DNA of 64,000 nucleotides, taken from positions 1 through 64,000 of the forward strand of contig QFPO01000004.1 of assembly GCA_003241385.1 (NCBI GenBank), given 5' to 3'. Positions 43,129-51,084 of the stretch are shown piece by piece; position 1 is the first letter of the stretch; every line of letters starts with the position of its first letter. The position numbers and the translations under genes were made by a program. Below the pieces are notes generated by a model that worked only from the letters and a program-made list of their open reading frames with translations, made no database searches and was not told where the DNA came from. This stretch comes from Rhodanobacter denitrificans. GTDB taxonomy: Bacteria > Pseudomonadota > Gammaproteobacteria > Xanthomonadales > Rhodanobacteraceae.

Positions 43129-44007
43129 CTAGGCCCCGCAATGCGCCAGAAATGCCTGCAGCGCCTCGGACAGGCGCTTCTTCTCGTGCCGGATCCACGA
43201 CAGCTGGCGGCCGAGCCGCGGCAGCGTCGTCGGCAGCACGACCAGCCGGCCGAGTTCGAGCAGATCGCGCACGACGCTGCGCGACAGACAGCTGACGCCG
43301 AGCCCGGCCGCGACCGCGTTCTTGATCGCCTCGGAGCTGCCGAGCGTCATGTCGACCGGCAGGTGGTGCAGATGCGGCAGCAGCGCCTGCTCGACCGCCT
43401 CGCGCGTGCCCGAGCCTGGCTCGCGCAGCAGCCAGCGCAGCTCGCGCAGGCGGCGCAGCGGCAGGCGCTCGCCACCGCGTGCGAGCGGATGGTCCGGCGC
43501 CGCGACGATCACCAGCTCGTCCTCGCGCCACGGCGTCACGCGGACCGCCTCGGCATGGCACGGCCCTTCGATGAAACCCAGGTCCGCCTCGAACGCGCTC
43601 ACCGCCTCGACGACCTCGCGCGTATTGCCGACGCGCAGATCGAGCCGCGCGTCCGGATACGCCGCGCGAAAGCCGGCGAGCAGGGCCGGCAGCACGTAGT
43701 GGCCGATCGTCGTGCTCGCGGCCAGGCGCAGATCGGCCCGCGCCGTGCCGGCACCGAACGCCGCCTCGATGTCGCGCGCATCGTCGAGCAGCGCGATCGC
43801 GGCCGGCAGCAGCGCGCGGCCGCGATCGTTCAGCAGCAGCCGCCGGCCGACGCGGTCGAACAGCCGCGCGTCGAGCACGCGCTCCAACTCGGTCAGCGCG
43901 ACGCTGGCCGCCGACTGCGACAGCGCGACACGCTCGGCCGCCGCGACCGTGCTGCCGGTCTCGGCGATCGCGCGGAAGATCTGGAGCTGGCGCAAGGTCA
44001 GGCGCAT
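43129..44007 (-). CDS. LysR family regulator, YeiE-like
   Basis: A 292-residue LysR-type regulator: N-terminal winged helix (residues 1-60, MRLTLRQLQIFRAIAETGSTVAAAERVALSQSAASVALTELE split by the usual turn) and a C-terminal substrate-binding domain of the type-2 periplasmic fold (LRLAASTTIGHYVLPALLAGF...). It is divergent from the YeiH-family membrane protein gene, an arrangement known for yeiE/yeiH in enterobacteria, so it probably controls that gene from the 280-base intergenic region. The ligand is unknown. The ATG has no good ribosome binding site, but the family always starts at this point. Confidence 0.88.
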   Translation of the reverse strand: MRLTLRQLQIFRAIAETGSTVAAAERVALSQSAASVALTELERVLDARLFDRVGRRLLLNDRGRALLPAAIALLDDARDIEAAFGAGTARADLRLAASTTIGHYVLPALLAGFRAAYPDARLDLRVGNTREVVEAVSAFEADLGFIEGPCHAEAVRVTPWREDELVIVAAPDHPLARGGERLPLRRLRELRWLLREPGSGTREAVEQALLPHLHHLPVDMTLGSSEAIKNAVAAGLGVSCLSRSVVRDLLELGRLVVLPTTLPRLGRQLSWIRHEKKRLSEALQAFLAHCGA

Positions 44008-44286
44008 CGATGTCCGAGGTGGGTTGAAATGAGGCGGTCCGGTCGTTCTGCGCGTACGGAGCTCGACGATCGCAGGTTCCCATCGTGTCCCCGCTACCCG
44101 AGCACCGGACGGTCGCGTGGGTTCGTCCAATGACCTGACGATCAATCGGCCTCGCCCGCTGCGCGGCGGTCCGCCGCCGGGGACGATCGCGTGCGATCGC
44201 GCGAATCGGCTCCGCGCTGCGCGCAGCTTTGACCTAACCAATCAAGAGTATGCATCGATTCTATCCAAACAATCCGTTTTGTGGAT

Positions 44287-45402
44287 ATGTCTCGTGCTGG
44301 CAAAGTGCGCGCCCTGTCCCGCTCGCCGCAAACTCGCATGCGCCCGCTCGTCCAGACCCTCGGCCGCCCTTCGATCCCCGCCCACCTGCCGGGCCTGCTG
44401 CTGGCCGCCGCGGTCGCCGCCGCCGGCATCGCCGCGGCCGCTCATCCGGCCCTGCAGAGCCGCGGCATCGGCGCGCTGACGCTGGCGATCGTGATCGGCA
44501 TGGCGCTCGGCAATCTCGCGCCGGCGCGCTGGCTCGACGCCGCCGGCCCCGGACTCGCCTTCGCCAAGCAGACGCTGCTGCGGCTCGGCATCGTGCTGTA
44601 CGGGCTGCGCATCAGCTTCCACGACGTCGCCGCGATCGGCGTCGCCGGCGTGCTGATCGACGCACTGGTGCTGGCCGGCACGTTCGCGCTGGCCTACCGG
44701 CTCGGGCCGCGCCTGTTCGGGCTGGACGCGACGACCTCGATGCTGGTCGGCGCCGGCGGCGCGATCTGCGGCGCCGCCGCGGTCATGGCGAGCGCACCGG
44801 TCGTGCGCGCGCGCGACGAGCAGGTGGCCGTCGCGGTCGCCACCGTCGTCGTGTTCGGCACCGCGGCGATGTTCCTGTACCCGGCGCTGTATACGCTGGC
44901 CGGTGCGGTCGGCGCCGCCGTTTCGCCGCTGCATTACGGCGTCTACGCCGGCTCCACGGTGCACGAGGTGGCCCAGGTCGTCGTCGCCGGCCGTGCGGTC
45001 GGCGAGCAGGCCGCCGACGCCGCCGTCGTCACCAAGATGGTCCGCGTGATGATGCTGGCGCCGTTCCTGCTGCTGCTCTCGGCCTGGCTCGCGCGCTGCT
45101 CGACGCAGCCCGCGCTGGATGCCAAACCCACGCGCCTGCACGTCCCGTGGTTCGCGCTCGGCTTCATCGCGGTCGCAGCGATCCATTCGACCGGCGTGCT
45201 GCCCGAACGCGCTGTCAGCCTCGGCATCGAGCTCGACGGCATCGTCCTCGCCACCGCGATGGCCGCCCTCGGCGCCAGCACGCGCGTCGCGGCGATCCGC
45301 CGTGCCGGCCTGCGTCCGCTCGCGCTGGCCGCGCTGCTGTTCGCATGGCTGATCGTCGGCGGCCTGGCGATCAATGCGGCGGTGTGGGTGCTGCTGGGCT
45401 GA
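44287..45402 (+). CDS. YeiH family putative sulfate exporter
   Basis: A 371-residue inner-membrane protein with about ten spans, of the Cons_hypoth698/YeiH family annotated as putative sulfate exporters. Family blocks visible: GIGALTLAIVIGMALGN, KQTLLRLGIVLYGLRISFHDV, LVGAGGAICGAAAVMASAPVV and HYGVYAGSTVHEVAQVV. The transport substrate has not been firmly shown for the family. The start is uncertain: the ATG at 44338 gives 354 residues, nearer the usual size, while 44287 is the first in-frame ATG; neither has a clear ribosome binding site. TTGACC at 44229-44234 in the AT-richer divergent region may be a -35 box. Confidence 0.87.
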   Translation: MSRAGKVRALSRSPQTRMRPLVQTLGRPSIPAHLPGLLLAAAVAAAGIAAAAHPALQSRGIGALTLAIVIGMALGNLAPARWLDAAGPGLAFAKQTLLRLGIVLYGLRISFHDVAAIGVAGVLIDALVLAGTFALAYRLGPRLFGLDATTSMLVGAGGAICGAAAVMASAPVVRARDEQVAVAVATVVVFGTAAMFLYPALYTLAGAVGAAVSPLHYGVYAGSTVHEVAQVVVAGRAVGEQAADAAVVTKMVRVMMLAPFLLLLSAWLARCSTQPALDAKPTRLHVPWFALGFIAVAAIHSTGVLPERAVSLGIELDGIVLATAMAALGASTRVAAIRRAGLRPLALAALLFAWLIVGGLAINAAVWVLLG

Positions 45403-45653
45403 GCGGCCGGGCCGATTCTCCGACCGAGACCAGCAGCAATCTGCGCGCCATGCGTTCTGCCATCGCAGATGATGTCAGGGCCGCCACCGTATACGCTTGG
45501 CGAACACCCAGCGAGAACGGCCGCATCCAGCCACGCCGCCTACGGCCGATCCAGTTCCGCGTGGCAGTGATGCCCCGCAACGACGCACGCATCCGCGCCC
45601 CAACCCGGTAGAGTGGCGCGATCGATCAACCGTCTTCGACAGGAATTCCCCGA

Positions 45654-46196
45654 ATGACCGTAAATCGCTTCGTGCTTGCCGGTATCGTCCTCGGCTTCGT
45701 GATGGCGGTCGCACCGCTACCGGCAACCGACCTTCCCAAACCGCCGTCCTCGATCGAGTTTCCGAACGTCGCCTTGCCACCGGAACTCGACCGCGTGCTG
45801 CGCGACTACGAGCGCGCCTGGCGCGCCGGCGATGCCGCCGCACTCGCCGCACTGTTCACCGAGGACGGTTTCATTCTGCAGAGCAACCGGCCGCCGACGC
45901 GCGGACGCGCCGCGATCCGCGCCGCCTACGAGGGCCAGGGCGGCGCGCCGCTGCGACTGCGTGCACTCGCCTTCTCGGCCGACGACACGATCGGCTACAT
46001 CATCGGCGCCTATGGCTACGGCGCGGGGCCCGGCGACACCGGTAAGTTCACGCTGACGCTGCGTCGCAAGCCCGACGAGCCGTGGTTGATCTTTTCGGAT
46101 ATGGACAATGGAAACGCACCCCCACGACAACCGAGCCCAGGCGTGCCTCCGGCAACTCAGACTCCGCAGCGCGACACCAGCGCTACAAAGAACTGA
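45654..46196 (+). CDS. Exported SnoaL/NTF2-like protein
   Basis: A 180-residue protein with an N-terminal signal segment (MTVNRFVLAGIVLGFVMAVAPLPA) and a cone-shaped SnoaL/NTF2-like domain: LDRVLRDYERAWRAGDAAALAALFTEDGFILQ, RGRAAIRAAYEG and a final strand WLIFSDMDNG. Secreted members of this fold are mostly unassigned; a binding or isomerase-like role is possible. AGGAA precedes the ATG. The last 20 residues are Pro/Thr-rich and the stop codon lies inside the interspersed repeat that starts at 46192, so the native C-terminus may have been replaced. Confidence 0.8.
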   Translation: MTVNRFVLAGIVLGFVMAVAPLPATDLPKPPSSIEFPNVALPPELDRVLRDYERAWRAGDAAALAALFTEDGFILQSNRPPTRGRAAIRAAYEGQGGAPLRLRALAFSADDTIGYIIGAYGYGAGPGDTGKFTLTLRRKPDEPWLIFSDMDNGNAPPRQPSPGVPPATQTPQRDTSATKN

Positions 46197-46226
46197 CTCT
46201 GACCCCGTTTCTGGACCCCGTTTCTG
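46192..46226. repeat. Interspersed repeat copy 1, with tandem 13-mers
   Basis: ACTGACTCTGACCCCGTTTC begins the copy, and GACCCCGTTTCTG occurs twice in tandem (46201-46213 and 46214-46226). The first TGA ends the SnoaL-like gene, and immediately downstream starts a headless S8 protease tail. Other copies of the family are at 47564, 49789, 50351, 51339 and 52021. Confidence 0.8.
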
Positions 46227-46228
46227 AC

Positions 46229-46679
46229 GATGTTCGACACGACGCCGAAGATCGTGCTCGACCAGAGCGAAACCTTCGACGACACCGGCGACACCCGCAC
46301 ATATGCCTGGATGGTCGCCGATCCGACCCGGCCGGCACGCATCGTACTCGCCTACACCGACGCGTTCGGCGCGCTCGGCACCAGCCCACAGGTCAACAAT
46401 CTGGATCTCACGGTGGCGAGCGGAGGACAGACCTACCTCGGCAATCGCTTCCAGATGAACGTCAGCACGACCGGCGGCAGCTCCGACAACAAGAACAACT
46501 ACGAGGCCGTCTTCCTGTCGGCCGGCGCATCGAATCTCACGATCACCGTGACGGCCGCCAACATCGCCGGTGACGGCGTGCCCGGCAGCGGCGATGCGAC
46601 CGATCAGGACTTCGCGCTGGTCTGCAGCAACTGCGTGCGGGAGTCGATCTTCGCCGACGGCTTCGAGGCGTCACAGTAG
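46229..46679 (+). pseudogene. 3' fragment of an S8 serine protease gene
   Basis: About 150 codons encoding only the post-catalytic part of a secreted subtilisin-like protease: IVLAYTDAFGALG...QVNNLDLTVASGGQTYLGN...GGSSDNKNNYEAVF...ITVTAANIAGDGVPGSGDATDQDFALVC. These are the beta-sandwich sequences that follow the catalytic domain in many Xanthomonadales S8 proteases. No signal peptide, Asp, His or Ser motif precedes it; homology starts directly after repeat copy 1. It ends in ESIFADGFEASQ, the canonical tail. No ribosome binding site. Most likely a truncation remnant; a small expressed protein cannot be excluded. Confidence 0.75.
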
Positions 46680-46870
46680 CCACCGGAGTCAGGCGCTTTA
46701 CCTCTCGAGGGAATGTCTGGATCATCTGATGGCTCCCGGCGCTGGGAGTCGGCAGGCACGCACGGTCATGATGGTCGACCTGATCGGCTGGGTGATGACA
46801 CCCTGGAGGGCGCCATAGAGGCGGTTACGAGCACACGAATCGGGCTCCATCCGATCCAGAGGTGTCAGGT

Positions 46871-47305
46871 ATGAAGTTCCTGTCCGCAATCGTCGTCGCG
46901 ATGCTCGCCGTGCCGCCCGCTCTCGCGCGCTCCGTGGATGTCTGTCCGACATTGCCGGCGGACACCCACGTCGAATGGATTTACAACGAGGGGCCCGACT
47001 TCGACGTGTGCTACGCCCATCCAACCGACTCCGATGAGACGATCTTCGGTGTCTACCTCGGCAACCATCCCAGCTTCCATCCCAAGCGCACCAATCGCAT
47101 CGGCAGGGGCAAGGTCGGAGGGCTCCGCATGGTCTGGTACAGGCGGAGTTCGAGCGACAGCCCTGCAGCTTTCGATCGGGAGACCCTGCTCATACTGGAC
47201 CGCGAGACGGGTTACGTGGCACACCTGTGGGTGATAGCCGAAACCGAGCAGCAGCTGCAGGAGCGGCTTTCGGTTCTGGAACGTATGCGATTCAAGGATC
47301 CGTAG
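46871..47305 (+). CDS. Small exported protein of unknown function
   Basis: A 144-residue protein with a clear signal peptide (MKFLSAIVVAMLAVPPALA). The mature part has two Cys (VDVCPTL and FDVCYAHP) likely in a disulfide, then IFGVYLGNHPSFHP, GGLRMVWYRR, and ends in ETEQQLQERLSVLERMRF, a helix. GAGG lies upstream of the ATG at 46871; a GTG three codons earlier is the alternative. Balanced composition supports a real gene. Family not recognised. It lies between two gene fragments in the decayed island. The 190 bases before it hold nothing recognisable. Confidence 0.68.
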   Translation: MKFLSAIVVAMLAVPPALARSVDVCPTLPADTHVEWIYNEGPDFDVCYAHPTDSDETIFGVYLGNHPSFHPKRTNRIGRGKVGGLRMVWYRRSSSDSPAAFDRETLLILDRETGYVAHLWVIAETEQQLQERLSVLERMRFKDP

Positions 47306-47422
47306 TCCCACGCGCATCCGAAGCCGCACCAGGCGCCACGACGCGTTGACGAAGCCGGTTCGAGCACCCGATGCCGGCGCTCTCAGCTCGAAACGCGAGG
47401 CGCCGCCGCGTCGCTCAGGCGG

Positions 47423-47549
47423 TCATCCCGCCCTGCGTCCGACCAGGATCACCGGCGCCGGCCGCTGCGTCACCGGATGCTCCGGCTCGCACAGCACCTC
47501 CACCGCCAGCCCGTGACGCACGAACAACCCACCCAACTTTCCAGCGTTC
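47423..47549 (-). pseudogene. 3' fragment of a class I methyltransferase gene
   Basis: The minus strand encodes LFVRHGL...EPEHPVTQRPAPVILVGRRAG and stop, matching the end of the intact methyltransferase at 53674 (LFVRQGL...EPVHPATWRPTSVILVGRRTG). One base is missing a few codons upstream (GTGGGTTG against GTGGCGCTG), after which the match continues briefly in another frame and stops near 47549, a few bases before repeat copy 2. Nothing else of the gene is present, so this is a truncated duplicate. Confidence 0.78.
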
Positions 47550-47563
47550 GCGGTAACGGGGTG

Positions 47564-47598
47564 AAGTGAACCTGACCCTGAGGTTTGACCCCATTCTC
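47564..47598. repeat. Interspersed repeat copy 2
   Basis: AAGTGAACCTGACCC (47564-47578) followed by a second half-unit TTTGACCCCATTCTC (47584-47598). It adjoins the methyltransferase fragment, and marks the switch to clearly AT-richer DNA that continues to about 48250. Confidence 0.7.
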
Positions 47599-47702
47599 GC
47601 TGTCCAGTCCGATGAATACCTCTGCGGCAGGCGCCGATCCTGCAACAATTCATCCTTATCTCGCCTCCATAAGTCCAGATCGGCCGCTTGACGGCTTACC
47701 CG

Positions 47703-49736
47703 ATGAACGAGAAACGCAACTGGCAATATCTTGCTTTTTATTCGGCTGTCGCTTTTGCGATAACAGCCATTTGTCTTAACGTAAATCCCCAGACTGGTAT
47801 AGCTGCAAAATCAACTTTACTAGAGGCAACCGGCAAGCTGGCCTGGATTGAAGAATACCGATATGGAACTCGCTTCGGGTTGACGGGCATCAGCGAGCGC
47901 TTTAGTTATCCGTCAAAATCCAGCGGAATGGGCGCGGTCCGGAATGCGCTGAACCATGCGGACGACAGAACTGTTTCCGTTCGATATGAATACAAAACAC
48001 ATGGGCCAAGATACTCAAATGACAGGTATCACAACGTATGGGAACTCACCGTCGGGGATCGTGTAGTCCGCACATACGCTGAGTCCGCTGCGGCGTGGGA
48101 ATCGGATAATCGCTTCGCTCCATGGCTTGGGGCTGCCATGGGGATCTGCGGCTTAATTCTGGGTTACACCGCTTGGCGCACGCGCCGGAAATCTCAGCGA
48201 CGCATCACCCTGTGGTCTCCGCCGAGCGGGCTCGAACCGAACAACAGAGTCAGAGGCATTTTTTCAGAACGAGACTTCATGCTGACGATCCGCAACGTGG
48301 TGCTGACCATTGCCGCCAGCCTGCTGCTGCGGCTCTCGGTCGACCTGGAGCCGGCCTGGTGGGCCGCCTGGCTGGCACCGCTGCCGCTGCTGTGGCTGGC
48401 CTACTCGAACACGCGCCGGCACGCACAGCTGTGGGTCGCGCTGGCGGTGCTGAGCGCCACGGCGGTCTGCATTCCGTACTACCGCCTGGTGATGCCACTG
48501 CCCGCCGCGCTGGCCGCGTGGCTCGGCCAGAGCCTGCTGTGGTGGTTCGCGGTCACGGCGACGCGGCGCATCGTGTTGAGCCATCCGCGCAGCGCGTGGA
48601 CGGCATTGGCGTATCCGTCGCTGTGGGTCGGCATCGATACGCTGATGGCCGCGCTACTGCCCGACGGCAACTGGGCCAGTCTCGCCTACTCGCAGGCCGA
48701 GGTGCTGGCGCTGTTGCAGACGGTCTCATTGGTCGGCGTACCCGGCCTGCTGTTCCTGCTGTGTCTGCCGGCGTCCGTCGCGGCGCTGCTGTGCTGGCGC
48801 TGGCGCGAGCTGCAGGACCGTGCCGCGGTGCTGGCGTTGACGGTCGCGCTACTGCTGGCGGCGCTCGGCTACGGTCATGGACGCCTGCAGCAACCGGCGT
48901 CCGCGTCGACGATGCGCGTCGGCCTGGCCTCGATCGACGATGCGATCGGTTCCTCGGCCGCGCCGGCGGACTCCGGCCCCATCCGCGACGGCTACGACGC
49001 GCTGATCGCGCAACTCGCGACATCCGGTGCACGACTGGTGGTGTTGCCGGAAAAGATCGCTGTTCTGAAGCCCGATGTGGCGACCGAGTGGCAAGCGCAC
49101 TTCGGCGAGATCGCAGCCCGACACGGCATCTGGCTGGAGGTCGGCATCGGCATCGACGACGGACGCGCGCCGCGCAACTACGCCTGGCTGTACGATCCTG
49201 CCGGCCGGCGCGTGGAGAACTTCGAGAAGCACTACCTGGCGCCGCCCGAGCGTGCCGCCGGCTACGCGGCGGGCGACGCATGGAGCGTGCACAGCATCGA
49301 GGGTGCCGCCGTCGGGTTGTCGGTCTGCAAGGACATGCACTTCGCCGCGTTCGGACGCGCCTACGGCAAGCTGGACGCACAGGTGATGCTGGTACCGGCC
49401 TGGGATTTCGCCTACGTCGACGGCTGGATGGGCTCGCGCATGACCCTGGTGCGGGGCGTGGAGAACGGCTACGCCGTCGTCCGTGTCGCGCGCGAGGGCT
49501 TGCTGACGGTCAGCGACGCCTACGGGCGCGTGCTGGCACAGACGAGGAGTGCCGCGTTGCCGGGCAGTTCGCTGCTCGCCGAGCTGCCGGTTCAGGCGCG
49601 CCTGGACACGCTCTATACGCGCATCGGCGATGTGCTGGGCTGGTTGAGTGCGGTCGTCGCCGCGGCGTGGTTTGCCGCGAGCTCGCGAAGGCCGGTCGTC
49701 GGACCAGGTGAAGCTGCTCACCTCGATCACTCCTGA
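47703..49736 (+). CDS. Chimeric Lnt-like apolipoprotein N-acyltransferase homologue
   Basis: A 677-residue membrane protein in two parts. Residues 1-190 form a two-span protein with an extracytoplasmic centre (DUF3592-like, tentative), encoded by AT-richer DNA. From residue 193, in GC-rich DNA, comes a full Lnt-like region: six or so spans, then a nitrilase-type domain with the triad Glu450 (VVLPEK), Lys509 (FEKHYLAP) and Cys542 (SVCKDM), and a final span. Lnt enzymes add a third acyl chain to lipoproteins in the inner membrane; the chemistry is supported by the triad, the substrate is not. An internal ATG at 48279, after GAGACTTC, would start a normal-length Lnt-like protein. The join carries a partial copy of the interspersed repeat. 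Confidence 0.75.
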   Translation: MNEKRNWQYLAFYSAVAFAITAICLNVNPQTGIAAKSTLLEATGKLAWIEEYRYGTRFGLTGISERFSYPSKSSGMGAVRNALNHADDRTVSVRYEYKTHGPRYSNDRYHNVWELTVGDRVVRTYAESAAAWESDNRFAPWLGAAMGICGLILGYTAWRTRRKSQRRITLWSPPSGLEPNNRVRGIFSERDFMLTIRNVVLTIAASLLLRLSVDLEPAWWAAWLAPLPLLWLAYSNTRRHAQLWVALAVLSATAVCIPYYRLVMPLPAALAAWLGQSLLWWFAVTATRRIVLSHPRSAWTALAYPSLWVGIDTLMAALLPDGNWASLAYSQAEVLALLQTVSLVGVPGLLFLLCLPASVAALLCWRWRELQDRAAVLALTVALLLAALGYGHGRLQQPASASTMRVGLASIDDAIGSSAAPADSGPIRDGYDALIAQLATSGARLVVLPEKIAVLKPDVATEWQAHFGEIAARHGIWLEVGIGIDDGRAPRNYAWLYDPAGRRVENFEKHYLAPPERAAGYAAGDAWSVHSIEGAAVGLSVCKDMHFAAFGRAYGKLDAQVMLVPAWDFAYVDGWMGSRMTLVRGVENGYAVVRVAREGLLTVSDAYGRVLAQTRSAALPGSSLLAELPVQARLDTLYTRIGDVLGWLSAVVAAAWFAASSRRPVVGPGEAAHLDHS

Positions 49737-49769
49737 TCTCCCCGCGGGTCGTGCGTTTCGGTAAGGGGG

Positions 49770-49811
49770 CAGGCTCACTTCCGCTCATAAGTGAACCTGA
49801 CCCCGTTTCTG
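49770..49811. repeat. Interspersed repeat copy 3, with hairpin
   Basis: AAGTGAACCTGACCCCGTTT starts at 49789. Upstream, CAGGCTCACTT (49770-49780) is the reverse complement of AAGTGAACCTG (49789-49799) with one mismatch and an 8-base loop, so this copy forms a REP-like hairpin. An IS4 transposase tail begins immediately downstream. Confidence 0.75.
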
Positions 49812-50318
49812 GAGTGCCGACTGGTCGTCTATGCGAAGTCGTGGAAAGGCCGTACGAATCCCAACCGTCGCCAACCCGGCAAACTGTCCCGCGCCACGAT
49901 GAGCCTGAAAGCGGCCGCGCGGGAGCGAGAGCCCTGGCTGATCATGGCCTCTCCCGAACTCGAAGCGCCGAGCGCACGGCAATTGGTCAAGCTCTACGCA
50001 CGTCGCATGCAGATTGAACGAGATGTGAAGTCGAATCGCTACGGACAAGGTCTGGAGGGCAGCCTGACGCGCCAAGGCGCGCGACTGCAGATTCTGCTGT
50101 TGGTGAGCACGCTCGCCAGCTTCGTCAGTTGGCTTGCTGGTCTTGGCTGCGAGGCCACGGGGATAGATCAATGGCTGCAGCCCCACCGAACGACACGCAA
50201 GCTCTACTCAACGATGCGTGTCGGCCGCGAAGCGTTGGTCAGGCGATGGCGGCTGGAACCGTTGTCGAGATGGCTGGATCGCATGCGATCGTTGCCGCCA
50301 GCAGTCCTAGTCAGATGA
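49812..50318 (+). pseudogene. 3' fragment of an IS4-family transposase
   Basis: About 165 codons matching the C-terminal third of IS4-type DDE transposases: CRLVVYAKSWKGR, EPWLIMASPEL, QLVKLYARRMQIE then RDVKSNRYGQG, and IDQWLQPHRTTRKLYS. The Y-x2-R-x3-E-x6-K (YREK) region carries the catalytic Glu; here residues between IE and RD appear deleted compared with the usual IExxFRDxK. The 5' two thirds, including two catalytic Asp, are missing; the homology begins directly after repeat copy 3. Non-functional remnant; no terminal inverted repeat identified. Confidence 0.8.
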
Positions 50319-50350
50319 CGCTGGCGGCCTGAGAACGTGGGGAAACCTTA

Positions 50351-50368
50351 GAACCTGACCCGGTTTCT
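50351..50368. repeat. Interspersed repeat copy 4
   Basis: GAACCTGACCCGGTTTCT, one base different from copy 3. It lies between the IS4 fragment and the end of hicB. Confidence 0.65.
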
Positions 50369-50391
50369 CGCCATTCTGCCAATAAACAGGA

Positions 50392-50820
50392 CTAAGCAAC
50401 GTCGATAACATCGACGGAGAGGCGCTTGCCGAGAATGCGCAGTGCGTTCTCAATTCTGGCAATTTTGGTGGGATGCCGGGGATCCAGCATGCGACGGATC
50501 TCAGTCTCGTTTACATCAAGCCGGCGCGCCAATGCTGTTCTCTTGAGACCAGACGCCATAAAAGCTTGGTGTAACGCAGCCTTAGCCGCCATGGTTACAC
50601 TTGGCTCAACAACCAGTCCATTCGAGATAGAAGGAAAAGGAAGAGCTTCATCACGAGCAATTCTGGCGGCAATGACTTCATCTAGACAGTCGATTGCCGC
50701 CACAAGCGCACTTGCCTTCGTGCTGCCCTCGGTAATAGCCTCAGGAAAATCAGGAAACGAAACGGTCAATCCTTCGTCTCCAGCTTCCGCCTCCAAAGTG
50801 ACGGGATAGCGAAAGGTCAT
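50392..50820 (-). CDS. hicB: HicB family antitoxin with C-terminal HTH
   Basis: A 142-residue antitoxin. Residues 1-60 are the degraded-RNase-H-like HicB fold (MTFRYPVTLEAEAGDEGLTVSFPDFPEAITEG cut by the usual turns, then AIDCLDEVIAARI). Residues 80-140 form a helix-turn-helix (ALHQAFMASGLKRTALARRLDVNETEIRRML) used for operator binding. HicB neutralises the HicA toxin and represses the operon. It follows hicA by 25 bases. The pair is much less GC-rich than the window average, consistent with horizontal transfer. Confidence 0.9.
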   Translation of the reverse strand: MTFRYPVTLEAEAGDEGLTVSFPDFPEAITEGSTKASALVAAIDCLDEVIAARIARDEALPFPSISNGLVVEPSVTMAAKAALHQAFMASGLKRTALARRLDVNETEIRRMLDPRHPTKIARIENALRILGKRLSVDVIDVA

Positions 50821-50845
50821 GATTTAAATACTCCGATTGAAAAAC

Positions 50846-51061
50846 CTACTCTAATGCGCGCGGATCGATTCCCAATACACTTAAAATCTTCCTACGAGTG
50901 CCTTCGCGCACAAATTCTTGCCCCCACGGAATGGTAGAACACTTATCTCCAAAGTAAATCATTCTGTGTGAACCCTTGCCGCGCTCAGACACCACACGCA
51001 TTGGGATATCATTATCTCTAGCAAAATCACGCAGGCGCTGTACAAACTTTCTTGTGTCCAC
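50846..51061 (-). CDS. hicA: HicA family mRNA interferase toxin
   Basis: A 71-residue toxin with the small double-stranded-RNA-binding-like HicA fold: FVQRLRDFARDN, then RGKGSHRMIYFGDK with the catalytic His in GKGSH, and a final helix TRRKILSVLGID. HicA cleaves mRNA on ribosomes or free. The start codon is GTG with GAGG eight bases upstream. The gene order toxin then antitoxin is normal for hicAB. The palindrome CCTCTT-TTT-AAGAGG (51070-51084) overlaps this ribosome binding site. Confidence 0.9.
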   Translation of the reverse strand: MDTRKFVQRLRDFARDNDIPMRVVSERGKGSHRMIYFGDKCSTIPWGQEFVREGTRRKILSVLGIDPRALE

Positions 51062-51069
51062 CCTTTAAT

Positions 51070-51084
51070 CCTCTTTTTAAGAGG
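51070..51084. promoter_or_regulatory. Palindrome overlapping the hicA ribosome binding site
   Basis: CCTCTT-TTT-AAGAGG is a perfect inverted repeat 9 bases before the hicA GTG and includes its GAGG. It could be the HicB operator or a hairpin that hides the ribosome binding site. Confidence 0.45.
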
